Shown: positions 17,322 through 27,686, counted from the stretch's first letter. The stretch: 64,000 nucleotides of DNA from Clostridium sp. AM33-3 (GCF_003480315.1 NZ_QUIV01000001.1:62001-126000); one strand, 5' to 3'. Translations and numbers: made by a program. Notes: generated by a model from the letters alone, not told the origin.

Positions 17322-18560
17322 ATGAAGATAAAAACAAAGACCCTGTTTGAAAATATAGTGGCAATTTGCATTATTCTTGATTGTGAAAGTGTTTGGAAGT
17401 GGATGCATGGAAGTGGTTACTTTCGTTTAGCATTGGCACTGTGTTTAATGGGGTCATTGATGGTTCTATTGCTTAGGGATGGTGCTGTAGTTAGATATGG
17501 AAGTAAGAACCGAACAATCTTTATGGGATTCTATTTGTCGTTTCTTGTTATATATAATGTAGCGGTTAACTCAGTACATATAATGGATGTGTTTCAACTT
17601 GTAATTACACTTGCACTAATGCTACTGTTTTTTAATACTGAAGAAAATATAAGAGATGTGATGCAGCGCTGCTCTAAAATCTTATATTTTGTGGCGATAG
17701 TTTCATTATTCTTTTGGTTGTTTGGTAGTATATTACATGTGTTTAATCCATCGCAAGAATTAACTATATATGTAAGTGATGTCCCAAGAGTGAAACAGTC
17801 ATATTTCTTTCTTCAATATGAGATGCAGAAGGAAGAAATTTTTGGAGCATCTGGAATTTGGAGAAATACGGGTTTCTTTTACGAAGGACCTAAATATGTT
17901 TTACTTTTATCTTTGATGCTTGCATATGAGTTATTTATAGCAAAAAGTACATCCTTTAAACGCTGTATCATATTTAGTATAACAGCGCTTTCAACAATGT
18001 CGATGACTGGAGTTTATGCCATAGGGTTAATTTGGATTTTTTATTTATTTGTTAGATACCCGGCTGGAACAAATAGAGGTCTATTCTTTAGAGCATTACT
18101 AGTTCTGGTTCTTTTTGGAATTGGAACTCAGGTTGCATCATACTTTGAGAACACGTTTACACTTAAGGCATCGACAGCTTCTTATAGTACGCGAATGGAT
18201 AATTATCAAGCGGGATTTGCAGCATGGTTAGAAAAACCTATTTTAGGTTCGGGATATCTTAATATGACCAACGTGATTGCACATTACAGTAGTTTTAGAT
18301 TAAATGATATAGGGTATTCGAATTCCATCTTTAGAGTGCTCGCACAAGGTGGCATCTATCTTGCGTTTGTGTATGTTGTACCAATGCTCAAATCAATACA
18401 TGAAGCAATAATTACTCGTAATAGTAAAAAAATTGGCTTTTTATTGATCTTTTTATATTATTTTATAACAACATCATTTCCATATAACTACATATGTTTT
18501 ATGGTATTACTCATACTGTTCTTCTGTGAAAATGATACTGGGGAATACTTAGTTAGATGA
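17322..18560 (+). CDS. wzy: Wzy-like O-antigen/capsule repeat-unit polymerase
   Basis: A 412-aa integral membrane protein with about 10-12 predicted TM helices and a larger external loop around residues 140-190. The ligase/polymerase-type pattern includes GIWRNTGFFYEGPKYVLLLS and YSTRMDNYQAGFAAWLEKPI followed by LGSGYLN, as in Wzy_C proteins. It would join repeat units on the outer membrane face. Sequence is low in conservation, as usual for Wzy, so the call rests on topology, these motifs and position between transferases and Wzx. Confidence 0.85.
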   Translation: MKIKTKTLFENIVAICIILDCESVWKWMHGSGYFRLALALCLMGSLMVLLLRDGAVVRYGSKNRTIFMGFYLSFLVIYNVAVNSVHIMDVFQLVITLALMLLFFNTEENIRDVMQRCSKILYFVAIVSLFFWLFGSILHVFNPSQELTIYVSDVPRVKQSYFFLQYEMQKEEIFGASGIWRNTGFFYEGPKYVLLLSLMLAYELFIAKSTSFKRCIIFSITALSTMSMTGVYAIGLIWIFYLFVRYPAGTNRGLFFRALLVLVLFGIGTQVASYFENTFTLKASTASYSTRMDNYQAGFAAWLEKPILGSGYLNMTNVIAHYSSFRLNDIGYSNSIFRVLAQGGIYLAFVYVVPMLKSIHEAIITRNSKKIGFLLIFLYYFITTSFPYNYICFMVLLILFFCENDTGEYLVR

Positions 18561-18596
18561 TTAAGTTCCAGTGTAAAATGTTTTGGAGGAGAATAA

Positions 18597-19606
18597 ATGG
18601 AGAGATCAAACAATAATTATAACTCGATTGACTTATTTAAACTTATAATGGCCATATGCGTTGTTGCAATACATACGAATCCCCTATATAGCTGCGATAA
18701 CAAGACTACTGTTAGTATATACAATACGGTAGTTGGTGTCGCAAACCCGTTTTTCTTTTTATCTAGCGGTTTTTTAATAGGAAAGAAATATTTCGGGGGG
18801 GGCAAAATAACTACTATATTTTACAGCATCTAAAAAAACTATTGAAGCTTTATTTGATATGGACGTTGGTTTATTGTCCATTAGCCATTTATTACTACTG
18901 CAATAACGGATCATCTATTCTTTTTAATGTGGCAGATTTCATTAGAGGGCTTCTATTCGTAGGAGAGCATTATAATTCGTACATGCTATGGTATTTGTTG
19001 TCTTGCATTTATGGACTTCTATTTATCTATATGCTATTGAAAAGACGTGTTGGTTTTTCTCAAATAGTAATTGCTTGCAATGCATTGATGATTTTCGGAT
19101 TCTTATTTACAGAATTAGTTGTAGCCAAGGATTCACTTCCCACATTTCTTGGAATTCCAACGAAGTTTTTATGGGTTATCCTTGGTCCTCGTGGCAGAAT
19201 CTTTATGGGAGCCGGATATATAAGCATCGGAATGTTATTAGCCAAATGTGATGAAAAAACCAAAGAAAAGAAATATGTATTGTTGATTTTGGGAGCGATT
19301 GTTACAACCTTGACAAATGGATTTGCTAAATCACTTGCTTTTGTCTGCCTCTCAACCTCGCTATTCTCTGTTGTAAAAAACATGAGTTTTGGGCACAATA
19401 TATTATCCATGATTTGTAGGAGATGTAGTACAGTTATGTATTTCTTACATTTATGGGTTTGGACGTTGTACTATATATGCGTCTATGGAGAGAAAAAATA
19501 TGGGTTGGACAGTTTCATTGTCACAACGTGCATTAGTTTTATCTTGGGCGTTCTATTTTCTGCTTATAAGGATAAATGGCTAAAAAAATGTTTTCGAGAG
19601 GATTAG
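18597..19606 (+). pseudogene. Acyltransferase-3 family O-acyltransferase 1, phase-OFF by frameshift at a G8 tract
   Basis: The frame from ATG 18597 (RBS GGAGGAG) encodes the N-terminal helices of an acyltransferase-3 (NSIDLFKLIMAICVVAIHTN, FFFLSSGFLIG) but ends after 78 aa at 18831, just past a run of eight G. The other frame continues without a stop from the tract to 19606 with the rest of the membrane protein (LLKLYLIWTLVYCPLAIYYY, FLGIPTKFLWVILGPRGRIF, MYFLHLWVWTLYYI). Six or nine G would give a single protein of about 336 aa with QNNYYILQHLKKLL at the join. Product would O-acylate polymer sugars. The break is consistent with phase variation, or with a homopolymer sequencing error. Confidence 0.85.
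18795..18802 (+). repeat. G8 slippage tract in acyltransferase 1
   Basis: Eight G between TTTC and CAAAA. Gain of one or loss of two G restores the full acyltransferase frame; loss of one gives a stop within four codons. Confidence 0.9.
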
Positions 19607-19608
19607 GC

Positions 19609-21060
19609 ATGAAGCAAAAATCTTTAAAACTGAATTTTATAATGAATGCGATTTTAACAATGTCGCAATTCATATTTCCATTAATCACATTTCCTTATGT
19701 ATCCCGAATACTATTGCCTGAGGGAACTGGCAAGGTTTCATTTGCAACCTCGATGATATCATATTTTGCGATGTTCGCGCAATTAGGTATTCCGACTTAT
19801 GGAATTCGTGCATGTGCAAAAGTTCGAGATAATAAGGAAAAGCTTACAAAAACTGTTCAAGAACTTTTCATCATCAATTTCACGATGAGCTTAATTGCAT
19901 ATGTAGCATTGTTTGGTGCGATTGTCTTTGTACCAAGGCTGCAACAGGACAAATCATTGTTTTTGATTGTTAGCCTGACAATTCTGTTTAACGCAATCGG
20001 AATGGAATGGCTCTATAAGGCGTTAGAACAGTATACCTATATAACGATTAGATCTATTATTTTTAAGTTTATTGCTTTAGTAACGATGTTTGCGCTGATT
20101 CATCAGAAGAGTGACTATGTTATCTATGGAGGAATCTCTATTTTAGCTGCATCAGCTTCTAATATTTTTAACTTTTTTCATGTACATAAGTATGTTTCAC
20201 TTAAGCCGGTAGGAAACTACAATTTTAAACAGCACTTTAAAGCGGTTGCGGTATTTTTCGCAATGTCGTGTGCAACGACAATATATACTCACTTGGATAC
20301 AGTGATGCTCGGATTTATGACATCAGATGCGGATGTTGGATATTATAATGCTGCTGTGAAAATTAAATCAATTTTGGTTAGCATTGTTACATCATTAGGG
20401 GTAGTATTATTGCCGCGAGCATCGTATTACGTTGAGCATAATTTTATGGAGGAGTTTTATCGTATCACAAAGAAGGCAATCAATTTTGTCTTTTTAGTGG
20501 CATCACCGATGATGGTGTATTTTATTATATTTGCAAAAGAAGGTATTTTCTTCTTGTCAGGTTCAGCCTATGCTGGCTCAATTGTTCCGATGCAGATTAT
20601 TATGCCTACATTGCTACTCATTGGACTTACTAATATTATGGGCATTCAGATGTTGGTACCTTTAGGACGAGAAAAGACGGTTCTTTATTCGGAGATTGCA
20701 GGTGTTATAGTAGATGTAATTCTGAATGCACTTTTGATTCCAAGATTTGCTTCCGCAGGAGCAGCAATTGGAACATTAACCGCAGAGGCAGCAGTATTGA
20801 TAGTCCAGTATGTCGCATTGAAAAATGAAGTCAGGGAAGCATTTAAAAACGTGCATTATGGGTCTTTAGTGATAGCTTTAGCAGTTGCTAGTATATTATC
20901 CAGCTTTATAAAACGGACATCATTTGGCAGTTTTATAATGTTGTGCATATCTGCTATTGTGTTTTTTGGCGTTTACTTTGGTATTCTGACCGTTGTTAAA
21001 GAACCATTAGTAATTGATATAGAAAAACAATTGTTTAAAAAGATTAAACATAGTAAGTGA
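19609..21060 (+). CDS. wzx: Wzx-type polysaccharide flippase (MOP superfamily)
   Basis: About 483 aa with 12-14 predicted TM helices: NFIMNAILTMSQFIFPLITF, PYVSRILLPEGTGKVSFATS, FGIPTYG-type loop QLGIPTYGIRACAKVRDNKE and NAIGMEWLYKALEQY. It is typical of RfbX/Wzx proteins that move lipid-linked repeat units outward. ATG 19609 (GAGAGG upstream) directly follows the acyltransferase stop; an in-frame ATG at 19576 lies inside that gene and is less likely. It overlaps the in-frame GTG of the next gene by 4 bases. Confidence 0.92.
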   Translation: MKQKSLKLNFIMNAILTMSQFIFPLITFPYVSRILLPEGTGKVSFATSMISYFAMFAQLGIPTYGIRACAKVRDNKEKLTKTVQELFIINFTMSLIAYVALFGAIVFVPRLQQDKSLFLIVSLTILFNAIGMEWLYKALEQYTYITIRSIIFKFIALVTMFALIHQKSDYVIYGGISILAASASNIFNFFHVHKYVSLKPVGNYNFKQHFKAVAVFFAMSCATTIYTHLDTVMLGFMTSDADVGYYNAAVKIKSILVSIVTSLGVVLLPRASYYVEHNFMEEFYRITKKAINFVFLVASPMMVYFIIFAKEGIFFLSGSAYAGSIVPMQIIMPTLLLIGLTNIMGIQMLVPLGREKTVLYSEIAGVIVDVILNALLIPRFASAGAAIGTLTAEAAVLIVQYVALKNEVREAFKNVHYGSLVIALAVASILSSFIKRTSFGSFIMLCISAIVFFGVYFGILTVVKEPLVIDIEKQLFKKIKHSK

Positions 21061-21074
21061 GGGAAGGGAAAAAG

Positions 21075-22193
21075 ATGTACGATTATTTAGTAGTAGGCTC
21101 CGGTCTTTACGGAGCGATTTTTGCACACGAAGCAAAAGCACATGGTAAGTCTGTTTTGGTAGTGGATAAGCGCCCCAACATCGCGGGCAACATTTACACC
21201 GAGAATATTGAGGGCATCAACGTCCATAAGTATGGTGCTCACATTTTTCATACTAACAACAAAAAAGTCTGGAACTACATTACACAGTTTGCCGAGTTCA
21301 ACCGCTTTACGAACTCACCTGTAGCCAATTACAAGGGCGAGTTGTACTCACTGCCGTTCAACATGTACACATTCAACAAGATGTGGGGTGTCGTGACGCC
21401 AGAAGAAGCTGCTGCCAAGATCGAAGAGCAGCGTAAGGAGATTACTGATGAGCCACAGAATCTTGAAGAGCAGGCCATTTCTCTTGTCGGTCGTGACATC
21501 TACGAGAAGCTCATTAAGGGCTACACTGAGAAGCAGTGGGGTCGCGATTGCAAGGAACTGCCCGCTTTTATTATCAAGCGTCTTCCGGTTCGTCTGACCT
21601 TTGATAACAACTACTTCAATGCACTTTATCAGGGTATTCCTGTTGGTGGTTATACCAGGATGATTGCCAATCTGCTGGACGGTATTGAGGTGCGTTTGAA
21701 TACGGACTATCTGGAGAACAAAGTCGAGTTAGATGCATTAGCTGATAAGGTTGTATACACTGGACCGATTGATGCGTACTTTGATTATAAATTGGGTACG
21801 CTGGAATACCGTTCTGTTCGCTTTGAAACGGAAACATTGGATAAGCCAAACTTCCAGGGAAATGCTGCAGTGAACTATACCGACCGTGAAACTCCATGGA
21901 CCCGTATCATTGAGCACAAATGGTTTGAGTTCGGTAAGGATGAAAATGGAAACGACCTGCCAAAGACGATTATCAGCCGTGAGTACAGTAGTGAGTGGAA
22001 ACCGGGTGATGAGCCGTATTATCCAATTAATGATGCTAAAAATGGATTGCTATATTTTGAATATAAGAAGCTGGCAGACGCAGAAGAAAAGGTAATCTTC
22101 GGCGGTCGTCTTGGTGAGTATAAGTACTACGATATGGATCAGGTTATTGCTGCTGTACTGGATAGATGCGAAAAAGAATTTGCACGAAATTAA
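21075..22193 (+). CDS. glf: UDP-galactopyranose mutase
   Basis: 372 aa flavoenzyme that interconverts UDP-Galp and UDP-Galf. FAD-binding YDYLVVGSGLYGAIFAHEAK, the VDKRPNIAGNIY strand, HKYGAHIFHTNNKKVWNYI, the substrate region FNMYTFNKMWGV, KGYTEKQWGRDCKELP and the C-terminal FGGRLGEYKYYDMDQVI are all family hallmarks. ATG 21075 is preferred to GTG 21057, since GAGGGAAGGG lies between them as RBS. Base composition is richer in GC than the preceding flippase, suggesting a different origin. It supplies the Galf donor for a transferase such as the GT2 at 16388. Confidence 0.95.
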   Translation: MYDYLVVGSGLYGAIFAHEAKAHGKSVLVVDKRPNIAGNIYTENIEGINVHKYGAHIFHTNNKKVWNYITQFAEFNRFTNSPVANYKGELYSLPFNMYTFNKMWGVVTPEEAAAKIEEQRKEITDEPQNLEEQAISLVGRDIYEKLIKGYTEKQWGRDCKELPAFIIKRLPVRLTFDNNYFNALYQGIPVGGYTRMIANLLDGIEVRLNTDYLENKVELDALADKVVYTGPIDAYFDYKLGTLEYRSVRFETETLDKPNFQGNAAVNYTDRETPWTRIIEHKWFEFGKDENGNDLPKTIISREYSSEWKPGDEPYYPINDAKNGLLYFEYKKLADAEEKVIFGGRLGEYKYYDMDQVIAAVLDRCEKEFARN

Positions 22194-22217
22194 GGAAAGT
22201 GATGTGAGGGCTTGAAA

Positions 22218-23323
<1,106 letters not shown>

Positions 23324-23342
23324 AATAAAGAGGAAGAAAAAC

Positions 23343-24245
23343 ATGAACACAACATTACTTATCATGGCAGCCGGAATAGGTAGCCGATTTGGAACAGGAA
23401 TCAAGCAGTTGGAGCCGGTCGATGATGCTAACCATATCATCATGGACTACTCAATCCATGATGCAATTGAGGCAGGCTTCAACCATGTGGTATTTATTAT
23501 CCGGAAGGATATCGAGAAAGAGTTCAAAGAGGTTATTGGCGACAGAATTGCAGCAATCTGTGAAAAACACAATGTGACCGTTGATTATGCTTTCCAGGAC
23601 ATCAACGATATTCCGGGAGAACTTCCGGAAGGTCGTACAAAACCTTGGGGAACCGGTCAGGCTGTGCTCGCGGCAAAGAATGTGATTGATACCCCGTTCA
23701 TTGTGATCAATGCAGACGATTACTATGGCAAAGAGGGCTTCAAGGCTGTCCATGACTATCTGGTAAACGGTGGAAAGTCCTGCATGGCGGGCTTTGTTCT
23801 GGAGAACACACTGTCCGATAATGGTGGTGTGACTCGTGGCATCTGCAAGATGGACGATCAGGGAAATTTGACCGAGGTTGTGGAGACTAAGAATATTGTA
23901 AAGACTGCAGCTGGAGCAGAGGCAGACGGTGTGGCCATTGACACGAATTCTCTGGTTTCTATGAATATGTGGGGACTGACACCAGAGTTCTTGGATGTGT
24001 TGGAAGAGGGCTTCAAAGAGTTCTTCGAGAAAGAAGTAGTTAAGAACCCACTGAAAGCAGAGTATCTGATCCCAATCTTCATCGGTGAATTACTGAGTGA
24101 AGGCAAGATGAATGTAAAAGTTCTGAAGACCAACGATACATGGTACGGAATGACCTACCATGAGGATGTCGCAGCCGTAAAGGACAGCTTTAAGAAAATG
24201 TTAGAAAAAGGCGTGTACAAGGCTGACTTGTTCTCTGATCTGTGA
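23343..24245 (+). CDS. Sugar nucleotidyltransferase-like protein (NTP_transferase fold)
   Basis: 300 aa. The N-terminal nucleotide-binding signature is present (LLIMAAGIGSRFGTGIKQLE), followed by a product-binding region (KPWGTGQAVLAAKNVIDTPF) and the metal-binding VINADDYYGKEGF. Such proteins make NDP-sugars or modify capsule precursors, but the substrate cannot be read here; UTP-glucose-1-phosphate uridylyltransferase-like activity is one option that would feed Ugd. It is the last gene of the cps locus, with GC content near that of the host chromosome. RBS AGAGGAAG precedes ATG 23343. Confidence 0.8.
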   Translation: MNTTLLIMAAGIGSRFGTGIKQLEPVDDANHIIMDYSIHDAIEAGFNHVVFIIRKDIEKEFKEVIGDRIAAICEKHNVTVDYAFQDINDIPGELPEGRTKPWGTGQAVLAAKNVIDTPFIVINADDYYGKEGFKAVHDYLVNGGKSCMAGFVLENTLSDNGGVTRGICKMDDQGNLTEVVETKNIVKTAAGAEADGVAIDTNSLVSMNMWGLTPEFLDVLEEGFKEFFEKEVVKNPLKAEYLIPIFIGELLSEGKMNVKVLKTNDTWYGMTYHEDVAAVKDSFKKMLEKGVYKADLFSDL

Positions 24246-24282
24246 TATACTGGGAGCGGTAGCTCCATACGCTGCTCTGATA

Positions 24283-24341
24283 ATCACACACCTCTTCGTG
24301 GTGAGCAGCAGGCAACGATCTTAGGATTGGCGAAGATGTGA
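24283..24341 (+). repeat. 59-bp left-end repeat of cassette 1 (copy 1)
   Basis: It begins ATCACACACCTC and ends GAAGATGTGA. It matches 33418-33476 at 53 of 59 positions, and similarity stops at both edges. It can fold with TCACA pairing TGTGA at the ends and CACC pairing GGTG inside. Each copy lies 27-36 bases upstream of a cargo gene. Confidence 0.85.
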
Positions 24342-24368
24342 GGAAAATTAAGGACGGAGGAGTAATTA

Positions 24369-24653
24369 ATGGATATCGTTCAACAATTTCAAAACCTATT
24401 TGATCCGTCGACTGCACTCGGCGCATTTTTGATTAGTTTCATCGCTGGAATAGTTAGCTCTTTTTTTGTTGGAAGAAAATTTCAAAAAGAAATAGACAAG
24501 AAAAATTATGTGGAAGTTCATAAAGTGGGAGAAATTATACAGGATGTGCATAAACAGAAAAATCTTGACAGCAAAGATGAAAAGGTGAAGAAAAATAATA
24601 TGATAAAAGCTGGAACGGTAACAGGTACAATTAAACAAGATGTTGAGGAATAG
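24369..24653 (+). CDS. Small single-TM protein, first cargo gene of cassette 1 (unknown function)
   Basis: 94 aa. One TM helix at about residues 16-35 (LGAFLISFIAGIVSSFFVGR), then a charged cytoplasmic tail rich in Lys/Asp/Gln, ending IKAGTVTGTIKQDVEE. No known domain recognised. RBS GGAGGAG precedes ATG 24369. The tail motif (IKxG, then I, then QD) resembles the N-terminal IKNGNIYQDSNIKI of the protein encoded 11 bases downstream, suggesting the two interact. Low GC compared with the chromosome. A membrane effector paired with a soluble sensor is one possible reading. Confidence 0.75.
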   Translation: MDIVQQFQNLFDPSTALGAFLISFIAGIVSSFFVGRKFQKEIDKKNYVEVHKVGEIIQDVHKQKNLDSKDEKVKKNNMIKAGTVTGTIKQDVEE

Positions 24654-24664
24654 GTAAGAGTAAT

Positions 24665-25957
24665 ATGGTAAAGCACATACTTGATGCCATAAGAAATTTT
24701 TTCTCAAAAAGCAGTAAACAGAATAGTATTCAAGTGGATACTATAAAAAATGGGAATATATATCAAGATTCAAATATTAAAATTGAAAATCCGGCAGTTG
24801 CCATTAATCACATTAAAGATAGCCCAGACGATTTGAAAATAACATTGGATTCAATCTCTAGTGTTTTATTAAAACAAAGTGAGGTATTGCCCCAAGGCTA
24901 TCAGGCCGTTGTGAATATGAGAAATGGTAAAGCTGACATACACAGTGAACCTGTAAATGAAGAAGCGAAAACAAGATTTCCACAACACATAAAAGGGCAG
25001 GCAAAAGTACAAATGCCTGCGGGAATGTCGTTTCAAGAACTATTGAGAAGAGCTAGAATTTCTCAAGTTCCAATTAATATTGAAATGATTGACATGCAGA
25101 AAATGATCGGCGATATAATCGACCCATATCAAGATCAATTTCAAAAAGAATGGAGAAAAAGTACATTTAAGATAGCCCCAGAAGAGTTGCCAGTTGGCAT
25201 GAAGGCTGTAATTGTAATAGATGGTAGTCCGTATCAATATGATACAATTATGAGAATGCAGCCAGTAGATCCTGATGCGAATATTGTAAAAATATCTAAT
25301 GTGGAGTATGCATCTGATTTTGTTTTGGAATTGACGTATCATATGGATACTCACGTCACTGATTTTACATATAAATTTATAGGAAAATCATGGAAAAGTA
25401 TCCATAAGTTTTTGAATTTTATGAAAGTAGCAGTTCCTAAAAATGTACTGCGTGTTCATTTGACGGAGGTAAATCAGGATTTATTCTATACAGAGTTAAA
25501 TTGTGTGGTATTTGCTGAGGATTATGATAGTATAGATTATAATATTGAAGTCGCTAAAAGGTTACTTATGATTGAAAACCAGTTTGGACTTCAATTTCCG
25601 ACAGATCAGGAGTTGTCCAACGAAGATATAGAACTGATTTGGTTTTTATCAAACAGTATTATGAAGATTTCAGAAGGATTTACATGGGAAAATTTTAGCA
25701 TGAAGGCTAATCTTCATTTAGTATCATCTGAAAGCCTTGATTCTGATGCTTGTTTGAAATTTAAAGAAATTGCTAGTATGACCATACTAGGGATAAAAGT
25801 TGAGAACTTAAATGTGTGGGTTGAACTTGAGTCTGCAAGGATAGCTAATTTAACAGAAGTTGAAGCTGCAATAAATACTAATAATACAGAGCAAATTCAA
25901 ATAATGCTGATGCCAGGTGAAAGAGGAAATCACGGAACACGAATTGTTGAAATATAA
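24665..25957 (+). CDS. 430-aa soluble protein, partner of the small TM protein (unknown function)
   Basis: No TM helix, signal peptide or recognised catalytic motif. The N-terminus (about 1-45) is a polar region with SIQVDTIKNGNIYQDSNIKI; the rest is a mixed alpha/beta protein with segments such as VAIDP-like IKISNVEYASDFVLELTYHM and HLTEVNQDLFYTELNCVVFA. It ends MLMPGERGNHGTRIVEI. Start is ATG 24665 after GGTAAGAG; spacing of 11 bases to the TM gene implies an operon. AT-rich composition indicates acquisition. I do not assign a function. Confidence 0.75.
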   Translation: MVKHILDAIRNFFSKSSKQNSIQVDTIKNGNIYQDSNIKIENPAVAINHIKDSPDDLKITLDSISSVLLKQSEVLPQGYQAVVNMRNGKADIHSEPVNEEAKTRFPQHIKGQAKVQMPAGMSFQELLRRARISQVPINIEMIDMQKMIGDIIDPYQDQFQKEWRKSTFKIAPEELPVGMKAVIVIDGSPYQYDTIMRMQPVDPDANIVKISNVEYASDFVLELTYHMDTHVTDFTYKFIGKSWKSIHKFLNFMKVAVPKNVLRVHLTEVNQDLFYTELNCVVFAEDYDSIDYNIEVAKRLLMIENQFGLQFPTDQELSNEDIELIWFLSNSIMKISEGFTWENFSMKANLHLVSSESLDSDACLKFKEIASMTILGIKVENLNVWVELESARIANLTEVEAAINTNNTEQIQIMLMPGERGNHGTRIVEI

Positions 25958-26021
25958 GGAATAATAAAGGCTATTATGTTTCATTTCAGAAGAAGCACTA
26001 CATAATTCGGAGGTAACAACA

Positions 26022-26342
26022 ATGCCCAGAACCAAAGGAAGCAAGAACCGCCCCAAATCTGATATCGCATCCCAAATTACTGAAAAACAAACTCAAATCA
26101 CAACCCTCAACGATGAAATCGCTTCTATCACCGCCAACATCAACGACCTAAAGGCAACTCTAAAAGAAAAGCGTAGCGAACTGAAGTCCGCCGAGAAAGA
26201 AGTAGCCAAACTCGAAGCAAAGAAAACCAAAGCGGATCAGAAAGCCGCTGAAGAGGCGAAAAAGACGGAAGCCGAAGCTGTGCTGAAGAAACTGCTGGCC
26301 GGCGGCATGAGTGCGGATGAGATTCTCGAAAAACTGAAGTAA
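26022..26342 (+). CDS. Small coiled-coil protein, conserved part of both cassettes
   Basis: 106 aa, highly charged. Basic N-terminus MPRTKGSKNRPKSD followed by a long coiled coil (about 20-85: TEKQTQITTLNDEIASITAN, EKEVAKLEAKKTKADQKAAE) and a short C-terminal helix LLAGGMSADEILEKLK. A truncated relative starts the same way at 34715 in cassette 2. The Lys/Arg-rich head suggests nucleic-acid contact, which is inference. RBS GGAGG sits 10 bases before ATG 26022. Confidence 0.8.
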   Translation: MPRTKGSKNRPKSDIASQITEKQTQITTLNDEIASITANINDLKATLKEKRSELKSAEKEVAKLEAKKTKADQKAAEEAKKTEAEAVLKKLLAGGMSADEILEKLK

Positions 26343-26350
26343 AACCTACG

Positions 26351-26392
26351 CCGTGTGGACAAACTGAACTCCAGGAGTTCACACGGTATATT
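26351..26392 (+). terminator. Nested hairpin after the coiled-coil gene
   Basis: CCGTGTG pairs with CACACGG and encloses a second stem GAACTCC with GGAGTTC; TATATTTT follows. A closely similar hairpin lies at 42828-42866 at the end of cassette 2, so this is part of the repeated cassette backbone. Confidence 0.6.
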
Positions 26393-26403
26393 TTGAAGAT
26401 TGT

Positions 26404-26428
26404 TATATAGTTTGTAACGGAAATAAAA
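26404..26428 (+). repeat. Cassette motif copy a
   Basis: TATATAG-TTTGTAACGGAAATAAAA, one of four related copies in the island (others at 28021, 34866 and 42873). It separates the coiled-coil gene from the VOC gene. Confidence 0.75.
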
Positions 26429-26443
26429 AGGAGTGGAGAAAAA

Positions 26444-26827
26444 ATGAACTTATCAAAAATACATCATATTGCAATCATTGTATCTGATTACGAAGCTGCA
26501 AAGGATTTCTATGTGAACAAGCTGGGATTCTCTGTCATCCGAGAAAACTATCGCCCGGAGCGTAAAGACTGGAAGCTGGATCTGCGTATCAATGAACACA
26601 TAGAGCTGGAGATTTTCGCTGAGGAAAATCCTCCGAAGCGTGTGAACCGCCCGGAAGCCTGTGGATTGCGTCACCTTGCGTTCTACGTTGATAGCGTGGA
26701 ACAGACAGTGAATGAACTGGCAGAGGTAGGAATTGAATGTGAGCCAATCCGTGTGGATGATTATACCGGCAAGAAAATGACTTTCTTCCACGACCCGGAT
26801 GGACTGCCGCTGGAGCTACATGAGTAA
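26444..26827 (+). CDS. VOC superfamily (glyoxalase/bleomycin-resistance fold) protein, copy 1
   Basis: 127 aa single VOC domain, YaeR/SMU1112c-like: KIHHIAIIVSDYEAAKDFYV, KLGFSVIRENYR, ELEIFAEENPPKRVN, LRHLAFYVDSVEQTVNEL and FFHDPDGLPLELHE. Metal ligands expected of the fold are present (His in HHIA, Glu in ELEIF, His in RHLAF, Glu in LELHE). Substrate unknown. It is nearly identical to 41374-41757 with only a handful of substitutions. It overlaps the HTH gene by 8 bases, so the two are translated together; the same pair occurs in cassette 2. Confidence 0.92.
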   Translation: MNLSKIHHIAIIVSDYEAAKDFYVNKLGFSVIRENYRPERKDWKLDLRINEHIELEIFAEENPPKRVNRPEACGLRHLAFYVDSVEQTVNELAEVGIECEPIRVDDYTGKKMTFFHDPDGLPLELHE

Positions 26828-27599
26828 AATGAAGAAAACAAGAAAGCCCGGCAGCGGTCGGAAGAAGCTGAAGCCGGAGTACGATGCCGGGAAAAATCTG
26901 AAAGAGCAGATGGAAAGTGCTGTGGCACTTTATAATTCTGAGATGTCCTTGCAGGCCATCGGCGATGTTCTGAACCTAAATCCTATCAAAGTCCGGAAGC
27001 TCCTCATCACAGCTGGTGTGTATGAATCGGATGTAGCAGAGAGGGTGAGAGAAACTTTTGAAGAATATCGTGAAACACAAGACTACAAAACCTCCATACT
27101 CTCAACATCCTCTACTCTTCAGCTTTCCAAAGCCTCCGTTACCTCGTACCTGCCTTATCAGAAAGGTGTGTACTTCCCAAGTACAGAAAAAGAGAAAATC
27201 AGTGTTGGAGCAGAGCGGCAGCGGAGATACAGAGCGATGAAGCGATGGAGGGCTGATCAGACAGAAGATAACTTTTGGGGTGTGGTCTTGGCCTATGCCG
27301 GTGTGAAATTCAAAACTTACTCCGGGTTGCCATTCACTTACGAAATAAAAAAAGGCAGGAACGGCGAGTACACGAAGGAGCTGTGGATCGACAGACGGGA
27401 AAAGAGTAAAAGTCTGGCGTGGAGTTCAGTGCTGCTGGCGCTGGGAAATATAAAAGAAGAAGTGGTAGACCGCCCGAAAGCTCTGGGAGATATCCGAGGC
27501 GTGACCTACATCTATGGGATGTTTTATCGGTTCGGATTGATCAATGTGCCGGATGAAGTGAAGGAGAAGATGAAGCATCCCCAAAACCGCAAAAAATAG
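26820..27599 (+). CDS. HTH-containing protein of the VOC-HTH pair, copy 1 (function unknown)
   Basis: About 259 aa from ATG 26820. Very basic N-terminus (KKTRKPGSGRKKLKPEYDAG), then an HTH-like helix pair (LYNSEMSLQAIGDVLNLNPI with KVRKLLITAGVYES), a second helical segment (STLQLSKASVTSYLPYQKGV) and a C-terminal region with ELWIDRREKSKSLAWSSVLL and RPKALGDIRGVTYIYGMFYR. Likely a DNA-binding protein. The copy at 41760 is nearly identical over the first 150 residues but differs in the central region and the C-terminal tail. No named family recognised. Confidence 0.8.
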   Translation: MSKMKKTRKPGSGRKKLKPEYDAGKNLKEQMESAVALYNSEMSLQAIGDVLNLNPIKVRKLLITAGVYESDVAERVRETFEEYRETQDYKTSILSTSSTLQLSKASVTSYLPYQKGVYFPSTEKEKISVGAERQRRYRAMKRWRADQTEDNFWGVVLAYAGVKFKTYSGLPFTYEIKKGRNGEYTKELWIDRREKSKSLAWSSVLLALGNIKEEVVDRPKALGDIRGVTYIYGMFYRFGLINVPDEVKEKMKHPQNRKK

Positions 27600-27686
27600 G
27601 TTGCTATGTACAGAAGTGTGCGGTAATATGTGCCGTAACTGAGGAAATAAATCTCAGTTGGGAAGGATGGTAGCATTATAGAAAAA

